DNA from: a virus
Direction: 5' to 3' (one strand)
DNA: 62,609 bases
IMG/VR virus record: IMGVR_UViG_3300028909_000024
Location: 1 to 62,609 of that record
Shown here piece after piece: positions 18,414 through 25,386 of this stretch. The notes below the pieces were generated by a model. The model searched no databases. It worked only from the letters and a program-made list of their open reading frames with translations, and was not told the origin of the DNA. Both the position numbers and the translations under genes were made by a program. Position 1 is the stretch's first letter. Every line of letters begins with the position of its first letter.

Positions 18414-18799
18414 AACGGGCGCTATCGGTTGCATGCCTTTTGCTTGCCACTGGCTTGGTAGTTGCCCGCGGGCAAGGGTATTCGAGCACAGGCGTGACAT
18501 TGGTCCAAGCAACCAATGTCACCACAGCCTCTGACGGAACATGGGCTGTGACGTGGAAAACCCCCTTTAACACGTCACAACCATTTGTTGCGGCGCATTA
18601 TATCGGGGTGGCTACCGCTCAGCCGGTCCAGTGTATGCTTACGTCATCGACCTCCACCAGCGCTTCAGGGAAATGCTACGCCGGTCAAAGCACGCTGCTA
18701 AGCCTATCTATTGTGACCACGGGCATAACTGTCCTTCCCTTTGCTGTTTCATCTGGTGGTATAGCGGTTCAAGTTCTTGGCCGAGACACGACGCAGTAA
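18410..18799 (+). CDS. Putative secreted protein, 129 aa
   Basis: A 129-residue protein with a GTG start overlapping the previous stop (GTGA). N-terminal residues 1-22 (RALSVACLLLATGLVVARGQ) look like a Sec signal peptide. The mature domain has alternating strands with two Cys (QCMLTSS, KCYAGQ) and resembles small beta-sandwich domains found at the tips of phage fibres. Third consecutive gene with an export signal, so probably part of one functional set with the two genes before it. Function unknown. Confidence 0.58.
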   Translation: MKRALSVACLLLATGLVVARGQGYSSTGVTLVQATNVTTASDGTWAVTWKTPFNTSQPFVAAHYIGVATAQPVQCMLTSSTSTSASGKCYAGQSTLLSLSIVTTGITVLPFAVSSGGIAVQVLGRDTTQ

Positions 18800-18821
18800 T
18801 CATCCATTTGGAGTTGTTGTT

Positions 18822-19244
18822 ATGTTTTCTATGGTTCGCCCCAGGTATGCCGTTCAAGGGCTTTTGGGATACCTCCGAGAAGGGCGGAATATAGGCCATG
18901 TCGTTACTCTGGGGGTCATGACGGGCATTGCTTGTGTGGTTCTCTTCTCCGGTGGCACTTTCTACACAAGCATTTCATACAATTGGTTTTTTGCGCATTG
19001 GCCCTACACCGAAAGAGGTTGGGGCCTTTTGTTTGCCGCCTTCTCTTTGCTCGGCTCCCTGACGTTCTTTACCAAGAACCGTTACGTTCATTTGGCATCT
19101 GCGACGGCCATGGGAGTCGGGCACCTTCTGATCGCCCAGGGCATGTGGATCTCAAACCATCTCAGCACAGCCCCGATCACATATTCGTTCGTGGCATTCC
19201 TTAGCATTTGGGTGTTTTGGCGGGTCATCGAAGAGGAAGGGTGA
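18822..19244 (+). CDS. Small multi-pass membrane protein, 140 aa
   Basis: The start chosen is the ATG with GGAG nine bases upstream; an in-frame ATG further upstream would overlap the previous gene. The 140 residues contain about four hydrophobic segments (including VTLGVMTGIACVVLFSGG, GWGLLFAAFSLLGSLTFF and TYSFVAFLSIWVFW). It lies before the lysis genes and just before another four-helix membrane protein of similar size. A holin role is possible from position, but the fold is not a recognised holin class. Confidence 0.55.
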   Translation: MFSMVRPRYAVQGLLGYLREGRNIGHVVTLGVMTGIACVVLFSGGTFYTSISYNWFFAHWPYTERGWGLLFAAFSLLGSLTFFTKNRYVHLASATAMGVGHLLIAQGMWISNHLSTAPITYSFVAFLSIWVFWRVIEEEG

Positions 19245-19248
19245 CCTC

Positions 19249-19614
19249 GTGAAATTTCCGTCCTGCCGGTCCAAAAGACTACTTGCAGATTATGTCTTGG
19301 CTCTGCTGCTTTTCTGCTGGTCAGTGCATGTGATGATTTTCCCCGCAGGGATGGACCGAATTGCCGCTTATCGGTGGATGACGATTAACCCCCAAGTAAT
19401 TGCTGGAATTGGTATTTTTGTTGCTGGGTGCCAGTTTTTTTCTGCTGTTTTCATGGTTGCATGGGCTAGAAGATTAGGGGCAATTGCGGCGGGATCAATC
19501 ATGTTTAACTTTGCCGTTAAAGTCTTCGAAGTCCAGCCCGAGGCGCATATCAGTTCGTTTTATGGCGGCTTGGCGTTGAGCAACTTGATCTTGTTTTTCT
19601 GGCCGTGGATGTGA
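19249..19614 (+). CDS. Small multi-pass membrane protein, 121 aa
   Basis: A GTG start four bases after the previous stop. The 121 residues contain about four membrane segments (DYVLALLLFCWSVHVMIF, VIAGIGIFVAGCQFFSAVF, LGAIAAGSIMFNFAV, GGLALSNLILFFW). It resembles its upstream neighbour in size and topology, so the two may be diverged partners. A holin or antiholin role before the endolysin is possible but unsupported by a family signature. Confidence 0.55.
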   Translation: MKFPSCRSKRLLADYVLALLLFCWSVHVMIFPAGMDRIAAYRWMTINPQVIAGIGIFVAGCQFFSAVFMVAWARRLGAIAAGSIMFNFAVKVFEVQPEAHISSFYGGLALSNLILFFWPWM

Positions 19615-19620
19615 CCCGAT

Positions 19621-20028
19621 ATGGCTGATTCTCCGCAGGGATGGTGGGAAGAGTTCCGCCAATGGTTTTCCGGTGCCGGGCTCGCTTTTGGGGTCGGCAT
19701 TTTTTATGGCCTGCGGTGGGCGTTCAAGGACTGGTGGAGCAACCGGAGCGATTCGGCCAAGGAAGAGAAGCGCCAGAGGGAGCGTGACCGGCGGTCAGAA
19801 GACCGGCAGGACAAAGACCTCACCACGGCGTGGGCTCGGATTGACGATCTGGAAGACGGCAGGCGTGAAATTGAGCGTGACCGGGACCGCGGCTGGGATT
19901 TGGCCCGAGGGTGGTTTGATGTGGCCCATCAGGAACGGCATGCCCGCAACAACCTACTGATGGCTGCCGGGGGCCGTGCTCTTGATCCTCTGCCTGGCTT
20001 TGAAGAACTGGAAGGACGGCGCCAATGA
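19621..20028 (+). CDS. Membrane-anchored coiled-coil protein, inner-membrane-spanin candidate
   Basis: A 135-residue protein with one N-terminal membrane segment (GAGLAFGVGIFYGLRWAF) followed by a strongly charged helical stretch (EEKRQRERDRRSEDRQDKD and more, about residues 45-100), ending in a less charged tail. One N-terminal anchor plus a long charged coiled coil beside the endolysin is the pattern of Rz-type inner-membrane spanins, which join the two membranes at lysis. The stop overlaps the endolysin start (ATGA). The identification rests on architecture and position only. Confidence 0.5.
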   Translation: MADSPQGWWEEFRQWFSGAGLAFGVGIFYGLRWAFKDWWSNRSDSAKEEKRQRERDRRSEDRQDKDLTTAWARIDDLEDGRREIERDRDRGWDLARGWFDVAHQERHARNNLLMAAGGRALDPLPGFEELEGRRQ

Positions 20029-20510
20029 GTTTTGCTCAGGCTTTTGCGTTAACGGTTTCCCCCGCTGTTGAGGGGGGATATTCCAATAATCCTGCTGATC
20101 CGGGGGGCGCCACGAAATACGGAATATCCCAAGCAGGTTATCCCTCCCTCAACATTGCGGCCCTCACGCTTTCCGATGCCCAGACGATCTACCAGCGTGA
20201 TTATTGGGCCGCATGTCAGTGTGACGCTCTTCCTCCCGCTGTCGCCGGGCTCGTCTTCGATGCCGCCGTGAATCAAGGGCCAGCGTGGGCACGCAAGGCG
20301 CTTCAATCGGCCGTGGGGGTGACAACTGATGGGGTGATCGGCCCAAAGACCTTGGCGGCCGTAAAATCAGCCGATCCCGCCACGCTTCATGCTACCATCG
20401 GATGGTTGCGTGAGACCGCCTATCGTCAGGCGGCTGACTTTCCGACTTTTGGGCACGGTTGGATTATCCGGCTATGCCGCGTTATCGCCGCGTCTGCGGC
20501 ATTCACATGA
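20025..20510 (+). CDS. Endolysin, glycoside hydrolase family 108
   Basis: A 161-residue endolysin. The family hallmark is clear: EGGYSNNPADPGGATKYGIS with the catalytic Glu16, cleaving the glycan strands of peptidoglycan. The C-terminal half carries the usual peptidoglycan-binding segment (LVFDAAVNQGPAWARKALQ, then TDGVIGPKTLAAV) and ends in the conserved Phe/Gly/Trp/Arg pattern (FPTFGHGWIIRLCRV). Length is near normal for GH108 lysins. There is no signal peptide, so release depends on a holin. It overlaps its neighbours upstream (ATGA) and is followed eight bases later by a lipoprotein gene. Confidence 0.9.
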   Translation: MSFAQAFALTVSPAVEGGYSNNPADPGGATKYGISQAGYPSLNIAALTLSDAQTIYQRDYWAACQCDALPPAVAGLVFDAAVNQGPAWARKALQSAVGVTTDGVIGPKTLAAVKSADPATLHATIGWLRETAYRQAADFPTFGHGWIIRLCRVIAASAAFT

Positions 20511-20518
20511 GGGACATC

Positions 20519-20899
20519 ATGACTGATCTCAATCGACGGAATTTCGGCACTGCAATCTTGGCTGCGGGAGCTTCCACGGCCTTAGCCGGTTGCTCGGGGC
20601 TTGCTTCCACCATCACCACTGAAGCCGGCAAAATCAGCGCGACCATCGTGACTGACGTGGGCACGCTCACCAATCAATATGCGATCGTCAAAGGCATTGG
20701 TCAGGTTGCCTTGGCCGCCCTCAGCGTTGCAGATCCGGCCGCTGCCACGATCATCAGCGATGGCATTTCCCTTATCGACGGGTGGATTGCCGCCGGCAGT
20801 GCGACGGTTTCTGCCAATGCTGCGACCATAGTCACCACTACCCAGGCCATTCTGGCCGCTGCGGCGCCCGCTATTACCGCCGTTAAGAACGCTGCATAA
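20519..20899 (+). CDS. Twin-arginine-type lipoprotein, 126 aa
   Basis: The second ATG is chosen because GAGGG lies at proper spacing before it. The N-terminus has an RR motif (NRRNFG) followed by a hydrophobic stretch and a lipobox (STALAGC), so Tat export and lipidation of Cys near position 25 are likely. The mature 100 residues are almost pure Ala, Thr, Ile, Ser and Val helix with few charges. It directly follows the endolysin, where outer-membrane spanin lipoproteins often sit, but it is longer and less Pro-rich than most. Function uncertain. Confidence 0.55.
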   Translation: MTDLNRRNFGTAILAAGASTALAGCSGLASTITTEAGKISATIVTDVGTLTNQYAIVKGIGQVALAALSVADPAAATIISDGISLIDGWIAAGSATVSANAATIVTTTQAILAAAAPAITAVKNAA

Positions 20900-20911
20900 G
20901 GGACAATCCCC

Positions 20912-21520
20912 ATGGACACGCATACCCTTCTCGTCATCGCCGTCTTGATGATTGCTGGCGCCATTGTTGGCGCTGGCGTGAAGTGGCTGACGGCTTGGCG
21001 CGCAACCCCAGAGGCTGCCAAATACCCGGCTCTGAACTATCTCGCGGGCCTTGCTATCAGGGTCGGGAACGATGCTCTGGCCCTGATGGCTGCCAACCCC
21101 ACTCTCAAACCCGCTGATGCTCTGGCATGGGCACAGAACGAGTTCAAAGCGACAGCGCCGGATGCGATCACCACTCTCGGCAAAGACGCAACTGATGCCG
21201 GGGTGAACGCCATGGTGCGCCGTGGTTTGCTGACGGCGGCCAATGCTGCGACGGTCTCGACAGCTTCGACCGCTATCATCAATGATCTCGCTCCCAGCGC
21301 CATTACGGCCAAGATTTCGCCGCCGCAGATTGCCGCCGTTGCGGCAGCGCTTCCGGCGGCCGTTCCTGCCCTCGAAGATGTCGCCGCCAGCGTGATGGCG
21401 ATGCTGCCGGATTGGGTCAAATCCCCCAACCCTCCTGCTGTTGCCCGAGCGACAGTCGTTCCCATCTTGGATGCACCAAAGCCTGCGCCGGCAACTCCGC
21501 CGACGCCTTTAGGAACGTAA
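20912..21520 (+). CDS. Membrane-anchored Ala-rich protein, 202 aa
   Basis: A 202-residue protein with one N-terminal membrane segment (LLVIAVLMIAGAIVGAGVKW), a long Ala-rich helical body, and a Pro-rich tail (PKPAPATPPTPLGT). An upstream purine-rich site (AAGGGA) supports the ATG. Its position at the end of the lysis cluster suggests a holin- or spanin-like partner, but no family is recognised. The next small membrane gene starts three bases after its stop. Confidence 0.5.
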   Translation: MDTHTLLVIAVLMIAGAIVGAGVKWLTAWRATPEAAKYPALNYLAGLAIRVGNDALALMAANPTLKPADALAWAQNEFKATAPDAITTLGKDATDAGVNAMVRRGLLTAANAATVSTASTAIINDLAPSAITAKISPPQIAAVAAALPAAVPALEDVAASVMAMLPDWVKSPNPPAVARATVVPILDAPKPAPATPPTPLGT

Positions 21521-21523
21521 AAC

Positions 21524-21694
21524 ATGACGCTTTTGCTCATCATAATCCTGGCCATCCTCCTTCTGGGAGGTGGTGGATATATGGGATTCGGGGGAGGCTA
21601 TGCCCGATACGGAAATTACGGGGCTGGTGGCCTCGGATTTCTGGTTCTCATCGTGGTGATAATTTTGCTGGTCGGCGGCGGTTTACGCTACTGA
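21524..21694 (+). CDS. Tiny two-helix membrane protein of the DUF3309 type, 56 aa
   Basis: A 56-residue protein: LLLIIILAILLLGGGGY, a Gly/Tyr-rich middle (GFGGGYARYGNYGAGG), then FLVLIVVIILLVGGG. Two hydrophobic helices around a Gly/Tyr loop match the style of the DUF3309 family, found in many Alpha- and Betaproteobacteria. It starts three bases after the previous stop and ends just before the bidirectional terminator. It may influence lysis or envelope behaviour; the function of the family is unknown. Confidence 0.6.
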   Translation: MTLLLIIILAILLLGGGGYMGFGGGYARYGNYGAGGLGFLVLIVVIILLVGGGLRY

Positions 21695-21704
21695 GCAGAC
21701 CAAG

Positions 21705-21734
21705 CCCAGACGGCTTACAGTAAAGCCGTCTGGG
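21705..21734. terminator. Bidirectional hairpin between convergent operons
   Basis: A perfect 12-bp inverted repeat: CCCAGACGGCTT at 21705-21716 and AAGCCGTCTGGG at 21723-21734, with a six-base loop. It separates the rightward late genes from the leftward operon and includes the stop codon of the leftward gene 21715-21939. There is no long T-run on either side, so efficiency is unclear, but placement and symmetry fit a shared terminator. Confidence 0.75.
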
Positions 21735-21939
21735 TCGCCTCCTGCCGGTCAATGGCAGGCTTGGCAAAGGGCGGAGCAAGTCTGCCCCCATATCGCCCCC
21801 GCAGGGCCTTCTGTGCATCTTTTGGCAACTGATCCTCAAGAGCCCGCGCTGCCCGGTGTAGCAAGGGCTTCCATCTCGGCTCATGGCGCGCCAGAAGGCG
21901 AAGCTCGTCAGTGATATCTTGAATGCGCTGCGTGTCCAT
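21715..21939 (-). CDS. Small leftward protein, 74 aa
   Basis: A 74-residue protein with AGAGG before the ATG. Sequence is charged and helical (ITDELRLLARHEPRWKPLLH, RAARALEDQLPKDAQKAL). No family recognised. It is the last gene of the leftward block and its stop codon lies in the terminator stem. It is separated from the gene upstream by a 270-base gap holding a possible promoter, so it may be transcribed on its own. Confidence 0.55.
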   Translation of the reverse strand: MDTQRIQDITDELRLLARHEPRWKPLLHRAARALEDQLPKDAQKALRGRYGGRLAPPFAKPAIDRQEATQTALL

Positions 21940-22211
21940 GGCTGCCTCTGTGGCGGCTGCAATGGATATATAGTTGCGCGTTACGACAAATGAAAGAGAA
22001 TTGGCCCATGACGGTTCTTAGCCTTGATTATTTAAGAGGACTGGCTTTGCCCATGACATCCAAATTTTAGACTCGTGCATTTGGCCTTTGGATGTTTAGG
22101 GAGAATCATCTTGTCAAGTCGTGGGCCGGCGCCTTGTCTCGTGTCCTCGCCAAAGTGCAAAAACTGACCCGTAGCGCTGCCAGAGGGGCCAGCCATGTTG
22201 GGAGTATCTAA
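21940..22211. other. Intergenic gap with a possible leftward promoter
   Basis: A 272-base gap without a convincing gene. On the minus strand, TTTCAT near 21991 and TATATA near 21968 are 17 bases apart and could form a sigma-70 promoter for the 74-residue gene downstream. A TTGCGC half-site of the genome's recurring palindrome lies at 21974-21979. A 20-codon ORF at 22009 on the plus strand has no support. Nothing else stands out. Confidence 0.35.
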
Positions 22212-22850
22212 TCAGAAATCGTATCGCGGCACAACAGGCTTGGCGCCCTTTTTGAGGTCAGCCTCCTCGGTCTTTCGAATGCCGCGAAAGATCGCGTTTC
22301 TGGCTTCAAGGTGATAGTCCAAAACGTCTTGATGGCTGCCAGAATATGGGATGGCGAAGGGACGTTTCGCGAAATGGAGGTATGCCTCCATCAGTTTGGG
22401 CATCTTGTAAACGCTGGGATTGCGTGTCGGCAGTTTGCAGTAGTTGGTTGAGCGTTTCATGAGGCAAAAAGTGGATAGGATCGGCAATTCAATGTCGCAT
22501 GCAGTGGCTGCAACGGCGGCTGTCTTTAGATGATGCTCTACCGAGTAGGCCGCCACCCGGTCAGCGCGGCGTGCCATGTCCGCAAACTTATCCATGACGA
22601 TGTGGAGCGGAACGCCATGATCCAGCATCATCCGCAAGCCGATTCCGTCGAAATTGAACTGCTCTTCGCTGATCGTCTTCCCTTCATCCAGGGTGACAAT
22701 CGCCGTCATGCGGTCGGTTTCTTTCAGACTGTCATCGTCAATTAGGTTTGCGACTAGTCCGAGCAGGTCGGGCTGGCTTGGATCGCTGTGCGACAGGCTG
22801 AAGTCGTGGCGTTGATTTTGCAGCGTGTGGAAGACAAGTATCGTGGTCAC
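22212..22850 (-). CDS. DnaQ-fold exonuclease homologue lacking catalytic acids
   Basis: A 212-residue protein; the GTG start is chosen because AAGGAG lies eight bases upstream. Alignment by eye with phage DnaQ-like (DEDDh) 3'-5' exonucleases holds over the length: SDPSQPDLLGLVANLIDDD, ALDHGVPL-like LDHGVPLHIV, CKLP, MPKLMEAYLHF and the Exo III region SHQDVLDYHLEARNAIF. The catalytic positions are changed. Exo I, normally DTET, reads HTLQ; Exo II, normally HNxxFD, reads YSVEHH; only the His and Asp of Exo III remain. The fold is kept while catalysis is probably lost, suggesting a binding or regulatory role. Last gene but one of the leftward recombination block. Confidence 0.72.
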   Translation of the reverse strand: MTTILVFHTLQNQRHDFSLSHSDPSQPDLLGLVANLIDDDSLKETDRMTAIVTLDEGKTISEEQFNFDGIGLRMMLDHGVPLHIVMDKFADMARRADRVAAYSVEHHLKTAAVAATACDIELPILSTFCLMKRSTNYCKLPTRNPSVYKMPKLMEAYLHFAKRPFAIPYSGSHQDVLDYHLEARNAIFRGIRKTEEADLKKGAKPVVPRYDF

Positions 22851-23136
22851 GAGATGGTCTCCTTGGGTCTGATGGGTGATAGTGGTCTCGGGCACGGTAG
22901 TTTTTAGGGTCGTTGTAAGGCGGTCCCCATTCCTGCATGATCAGGATATGATACCTGGAACTAAGCGCAAAATACGCTCTAAAATGCAAGTCTTCATATC
23001 GATCAAACAGCGCTCCGATAGCCTTTAAAGAGCGCGTATTAATTTTTTCGACCTCATTTGAGGTTTTGGCCGCAGCGCAATCCGCCTCTAGCTGGGATGT
23101 AAACTGTTCGGCTGCGGATCGGCGATCGTCATTCAT
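22738..23136 (-). CDS. Unknown leftward protein, 132 aa, overlapping the DnaQ-like gene
   Basis: A 132-residue frame whose start overlaps the end of the methyltransferase gene by eight bases. The first 90 residues look protein-like and helical (EADCAAAKTSNEVEKINTRS, FRAYFALSSRYHILIMQEWG). The last 38 codons overlap the DnaQ-like gene in another frame and are Pro/Arg-rich, so either the overlap is real or the end has drifted by frameshift. A degenerate copy of the recurring palindrome lies inside it at 22962-22980. No family recognised. Confidence 0.45.
   Translation of the reverse strand: MNDDRRSAAEQFTSQLEADCAAAKTSNEVEKINTRSLKAIGALFDRYEDLHFRAYFALSSRYHILIMQEWGPPYNDPKNYRARDHYHPSDPRRPSRDHDTCLPHAAKSTPRLQPVAQRSKPARPARTSRKPN
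22955..22990 (-). promoter_or_regulatory. Degenerate copy of the recurring palindromic promoter element
   Basis: Read leftward, TTGCAT, about 20 bases, then TAGTTC, enclosing AGAGCGTATTTTGCGCTT. This resembles the elements at 58217-58245 and 34438-34466. It lies about 110 bases upstream of the DnaQ-like start and inside the preceding frame. The left arm is damaged (CGTA instead of CGCAA), so activity is doubtful. Confidence 0.4.
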
Positions 23137-23869
23137 GGGGTTTGAAGGTTGCAGCGATATGCCGTGAAAGCGGGGTGGGTATTTTGGCGATCATGGCGGA
23201 AGCGGACTTTCGTTTTAGCGACTTTGAGCCATGATTTCTTGGGCCTTGGCCTTGGCGGTATCCATGGAACCAAGAGCCGCCAAGTTTGATGTGCTCATCA
23301 GGGTTTGTTAAATGGGGCGTGTGGGAGTGACCATCTCTCTTATTTGCATGCCCTATCGATTTCATGATTTTCGTGTCCGGCATTAAAGCCGGGATATCGC
23401 CCCAAAGATGGAAGCTACCAAAATTCCACCGTGATCTTCCTACCCATGGGATAGCCCCGCGCACGTTTTCAACCACCAAAGGGATATGGTGCCCTGCCGC
23501 TTCACATGCCTCGCGCTGGATGCGGAAACATGCGTCAAATAGACGGTTCAGATCGGCTAGAGCTTGGCCTGTCTCATCTGCCCTGATCTCTGCCGCTTTG
23601 GCTTTGGCCAGTGTCCAAGGCATCGCCATGTAGCTGTAGGCTTGGCATGGAGGAGATGCGACGATGATAGCCGCATCCTTAAACTGCGATCCATGCAGGG
23701 TGAGCACGTCCTGAATGACAAGCGATCCAGGGTAGCAATGCTCACCGTAAACATGCTGCTCAATATCGAAACCTATCGCGTCATAACCCTCGGCTAGGAA
23801 ACCTTTGGCCCATCCCCCTAAACCTGCAAAGAGGTCGATAACCAAGGGTTTGCGCGCATTAGCCTTCAT
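23129..23869 (-). CDS. DNA cytosine-5 methyltransferase
   Basis: A 246-residue enzyme. Motif I DLFAGLGGWAKGF binds S-adenosylmethionine, motif IV SPPCQAYS carries the catalytic Cys, and motif VI is VENVRG. The C-terminal IPTPLSRHIAATF fits the last helix motif. It is shorter than bacterial enzymes, with a small target-recognition region. The second of two adjacent ATGs is preferred for spacing to GAGGG. It probably modifies phage DNA against host restriction, which is the usual role for a phage orphan enzyme. No partner endonuclease is seen. It overlaps the exonuclease gene upstream and the unknown gene downstream. Confidence 0.88.
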   Translation of the reverse strand: MKANARKPLVIDLFAGLGGWAKGFLAEGYDAIGFDIEQHVYGEHCYPGSLVIQDVLTLHGSQFKDAAIIVASPPCQAYSYMAMPWTLAKAKAAEIRADETGQALADLNRLFDACFRIQREACEAAGHHIPLVVENVRGAIPWVGRSRWNFGSFHLWGDIPALMPDTKIMKSIGHANKRDGHSHTPHLTNPDEHIKLGGSWFHGYRQGQGPRNHGSKSLKRKSASAMIAKIPTPLSRHIAATFKPHE

Positions 23870-24818
23870 CATGACCCTCTAGGCTGGTGGAGTTTCTGAG
23901 TTTGACGTTTACCCGGCGCTGTTTTTCGGACACGCTCTGGTCAATAAACCAATGCCGCGTATAGGCGTGCAGATTCTTGTCCATGTGCTTCACCAGCCGA
24001 TTACGGGCCAAGTCATAGTCCTGCTGTGCCTGCCGGCGGTTCACGGATGCCGTATCGAAGGCTAAGGCAAGTTCATCGGCCTCTTCGTCGGCCTCATAGT
24101 TGGCCATGCCAGGCTGGTAGATCTTCGGCGGGTATTCCGCACGAAGGCACAACCTAGTGCTCTCCGTGTGGTCCACGGGCGGTTCAACGTCGCCTAGCAC
24201 GCTGTCGCGCCAGAACTTGGCAATCTCCTCTCTCAGGCGATCTCCGTTGTCCTGTGGGGCTCTGAGCGGATATGCATAGTATTCCGTCTCACCATTGGCG
24301 CAGCCGATCATGCCCCATTCGTAGCCAGTAGCCGCACATTCCTGCGCTACTTGGATTCGGACGTAATCGGGGGCTGATGTTTTGGTCCAATGCCGCAGGA
24401 ACTGAAAGGGGATCACGGACTTGATCTGCAGGACGCCGGGACCATCAACCTTTTTGCCAAGCTGCCGCCGGATTTCGGCCGTGGGCTCTTCAATAATGTA
24501 ATCCAGCGATGCCCTCATAAGTGGCTCATGATCGTCTATGACGTAGTGGCCCTTTTTGATCTTGAGCCCATGTTCCACCGCGATGATCTCGGCAATGCTG
24601 GGCTCTCGTATCAAGCCGCGTGCAGCGAATTTGGGGTCTCCGCTAAACACCGAATTTGCGTCAATCTCGCCACGCTTCACCTTTCTCAGGGTGTATTGCG
24701 ACATTGCATAGCCCGGCCGTTCCATCGGAAAAAGCGCGCTGACCTCGCTGGCACCAATGCCTTTGAGGCGCAAATCGTGCCATTTCTTAGAGCCCATTTG
24801 GACCTTAACTAGAGGCAT
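23859..24818 (-). CDS. YqaJ/lambda-exonuclease-family recombination nuclease
   Basis: A 319-residue protein; the ATG preceded by AAAGGA is chosen over one 21 codons upstream. It has the YqaJ pattern: GIGASEVSALF at the N-terminus, ARGLIREPSIAEI with the conserved Glu, MRASLDYI with the metal-binding Asp, then GVLQIKS and RIQVAQECAATGYEWG. In the usual D...ExK core the Glu of ExK is here Gln (LQIK), which could weaken metal binding. Such 5'-3' exonucleases make single strands for phage recombination. No annealase is obvious nearby, though neighbouring small genes are unidentified. Confidence 0.7.
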   Translation of the reverse strand: MPLVKVQMGSKKWHDLRLKGIGASEVSALFPMERPGYAMSQYTLRKVKRGEIDANSVFSGDPKFAARGLIREPSIAEIIAVEHGLKIKKGHYVIDDHEPLMRASLDYIIEEPTAEIRRQLGKKVDGPGVLQIKSVIPFQFLRHWTKTSAPDYVRIQVAQECAATGYEWGMIGCANGETEYYAYPLRAPQDNGDRLREEIAKFWRDSVLGDVEPPVDHTESTRLCLRAEYPPKIYQPGMANYEADEEADELALAFDTASVNRRQAQQDYDLARNRLVKHMDKNLHAYTRHWFIDQSVSEKQRRVNVKLRNSTSLEGHDEG

Positions 24819-25068
24819 CAGTTTCGTCCTTTTGGCGCGCGCGCATTGCTGCGTAGTGAGCTGCCTCGGCTTTGTTCGCAATTATTTGCAGACGATAAAG
24901 AATCTCACGGCCTTCTATCGCAGCATCAACGATATCAATAACGCCCATCAAACTGAAAATACGCAACATAATCGCGCGGATCATAAGTCCTAACGCGGCG
25001 CCAAGAAGTTTGATCCCTTGCCAATTGGTCAGAAGATCGGGGTCTTCTTTGAAGTTATGAAGGGGCAT
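24805..25068 (-). CDS. Small leftward protein, 87 aa, hydrophobic middle
   Basis: An 87-residue protein with GGAAGG eight bases before its ATG. The middle is hydrophobic (IKLLGAALGLMIRAIMLRIF), then it turns charged and Ala-rich. It overlaps the exonuclease start by 14 bases and its own start overlaps the end of the next gene upstream. No family recognised; part of the leftward recombination operon by tight spacing. Confidence 0.55.
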   Translation of the reverse strand: MPLHNFKEDPDLLTNWQGIKLLGAALGLMIRAIMLRIFSLMGVIDIVDAAIEGREILYRLQIIANKAEAAHYAAMRARQKDETDASS

Positions 25069-25375
25069 GTTCAGTGCCTTCCGAGGAATTATGGATGGAG
25101 AATCCCGCTTTCATCACAAATGGATGCTGAAACCGATCTTGGGCAGCAACCTGCGTCATCCATCCGCACATGGCTTGAATGACTTCACACGGGCAAGCTG
25201 GATGGGTTCGGATCAGTTCTTCAAGCGCAAGCTGTGCAAGGCCCGTCATGACCGATACCCGATCTGTAAGAGTAACTTCCCGGTTGAGGAAATCTTTCAC
25301 ATAAGCAAAAGCATCTTCCGACAAGTTTTTAAGCTGGGATTTGGACGACGCTTGCAGATTAAAAATATCGGTCAT
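25055..25375 (-). CDS. Small leftward protein, 106 aa
   Basis: A 106-residue, mostly helical protein (SQLKNLSEDAFAYVKDFLN, VSVMTGLAQLALEELIRTH) with a Cys pair (ACPCEVIQAMC) in the middle. It lies 11 bases after the SbcC-like gene and overlaps the next gene. No family recognised. Confidence 0.55.
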   Translation of the reverse strand: MTDIFNLQASSKSQLKNLSEDAFAYVKDFLNREVTLTDRVSVMTGLAQLALEELIRTHPACPCEVIQAMCGWMTQVAAQDRFQHPFVMKAGFSIHNSSEGTEHAPS

Positions 25376-25386
25376 GAGTGCAGTCC

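Noticed and set aside
22009-22071. Twenty-codon rightward ORF in the gap after the lysis block
   Set aside because: Too short, with no coupling to neighbours and no upstream gene on the same strand in that gap.
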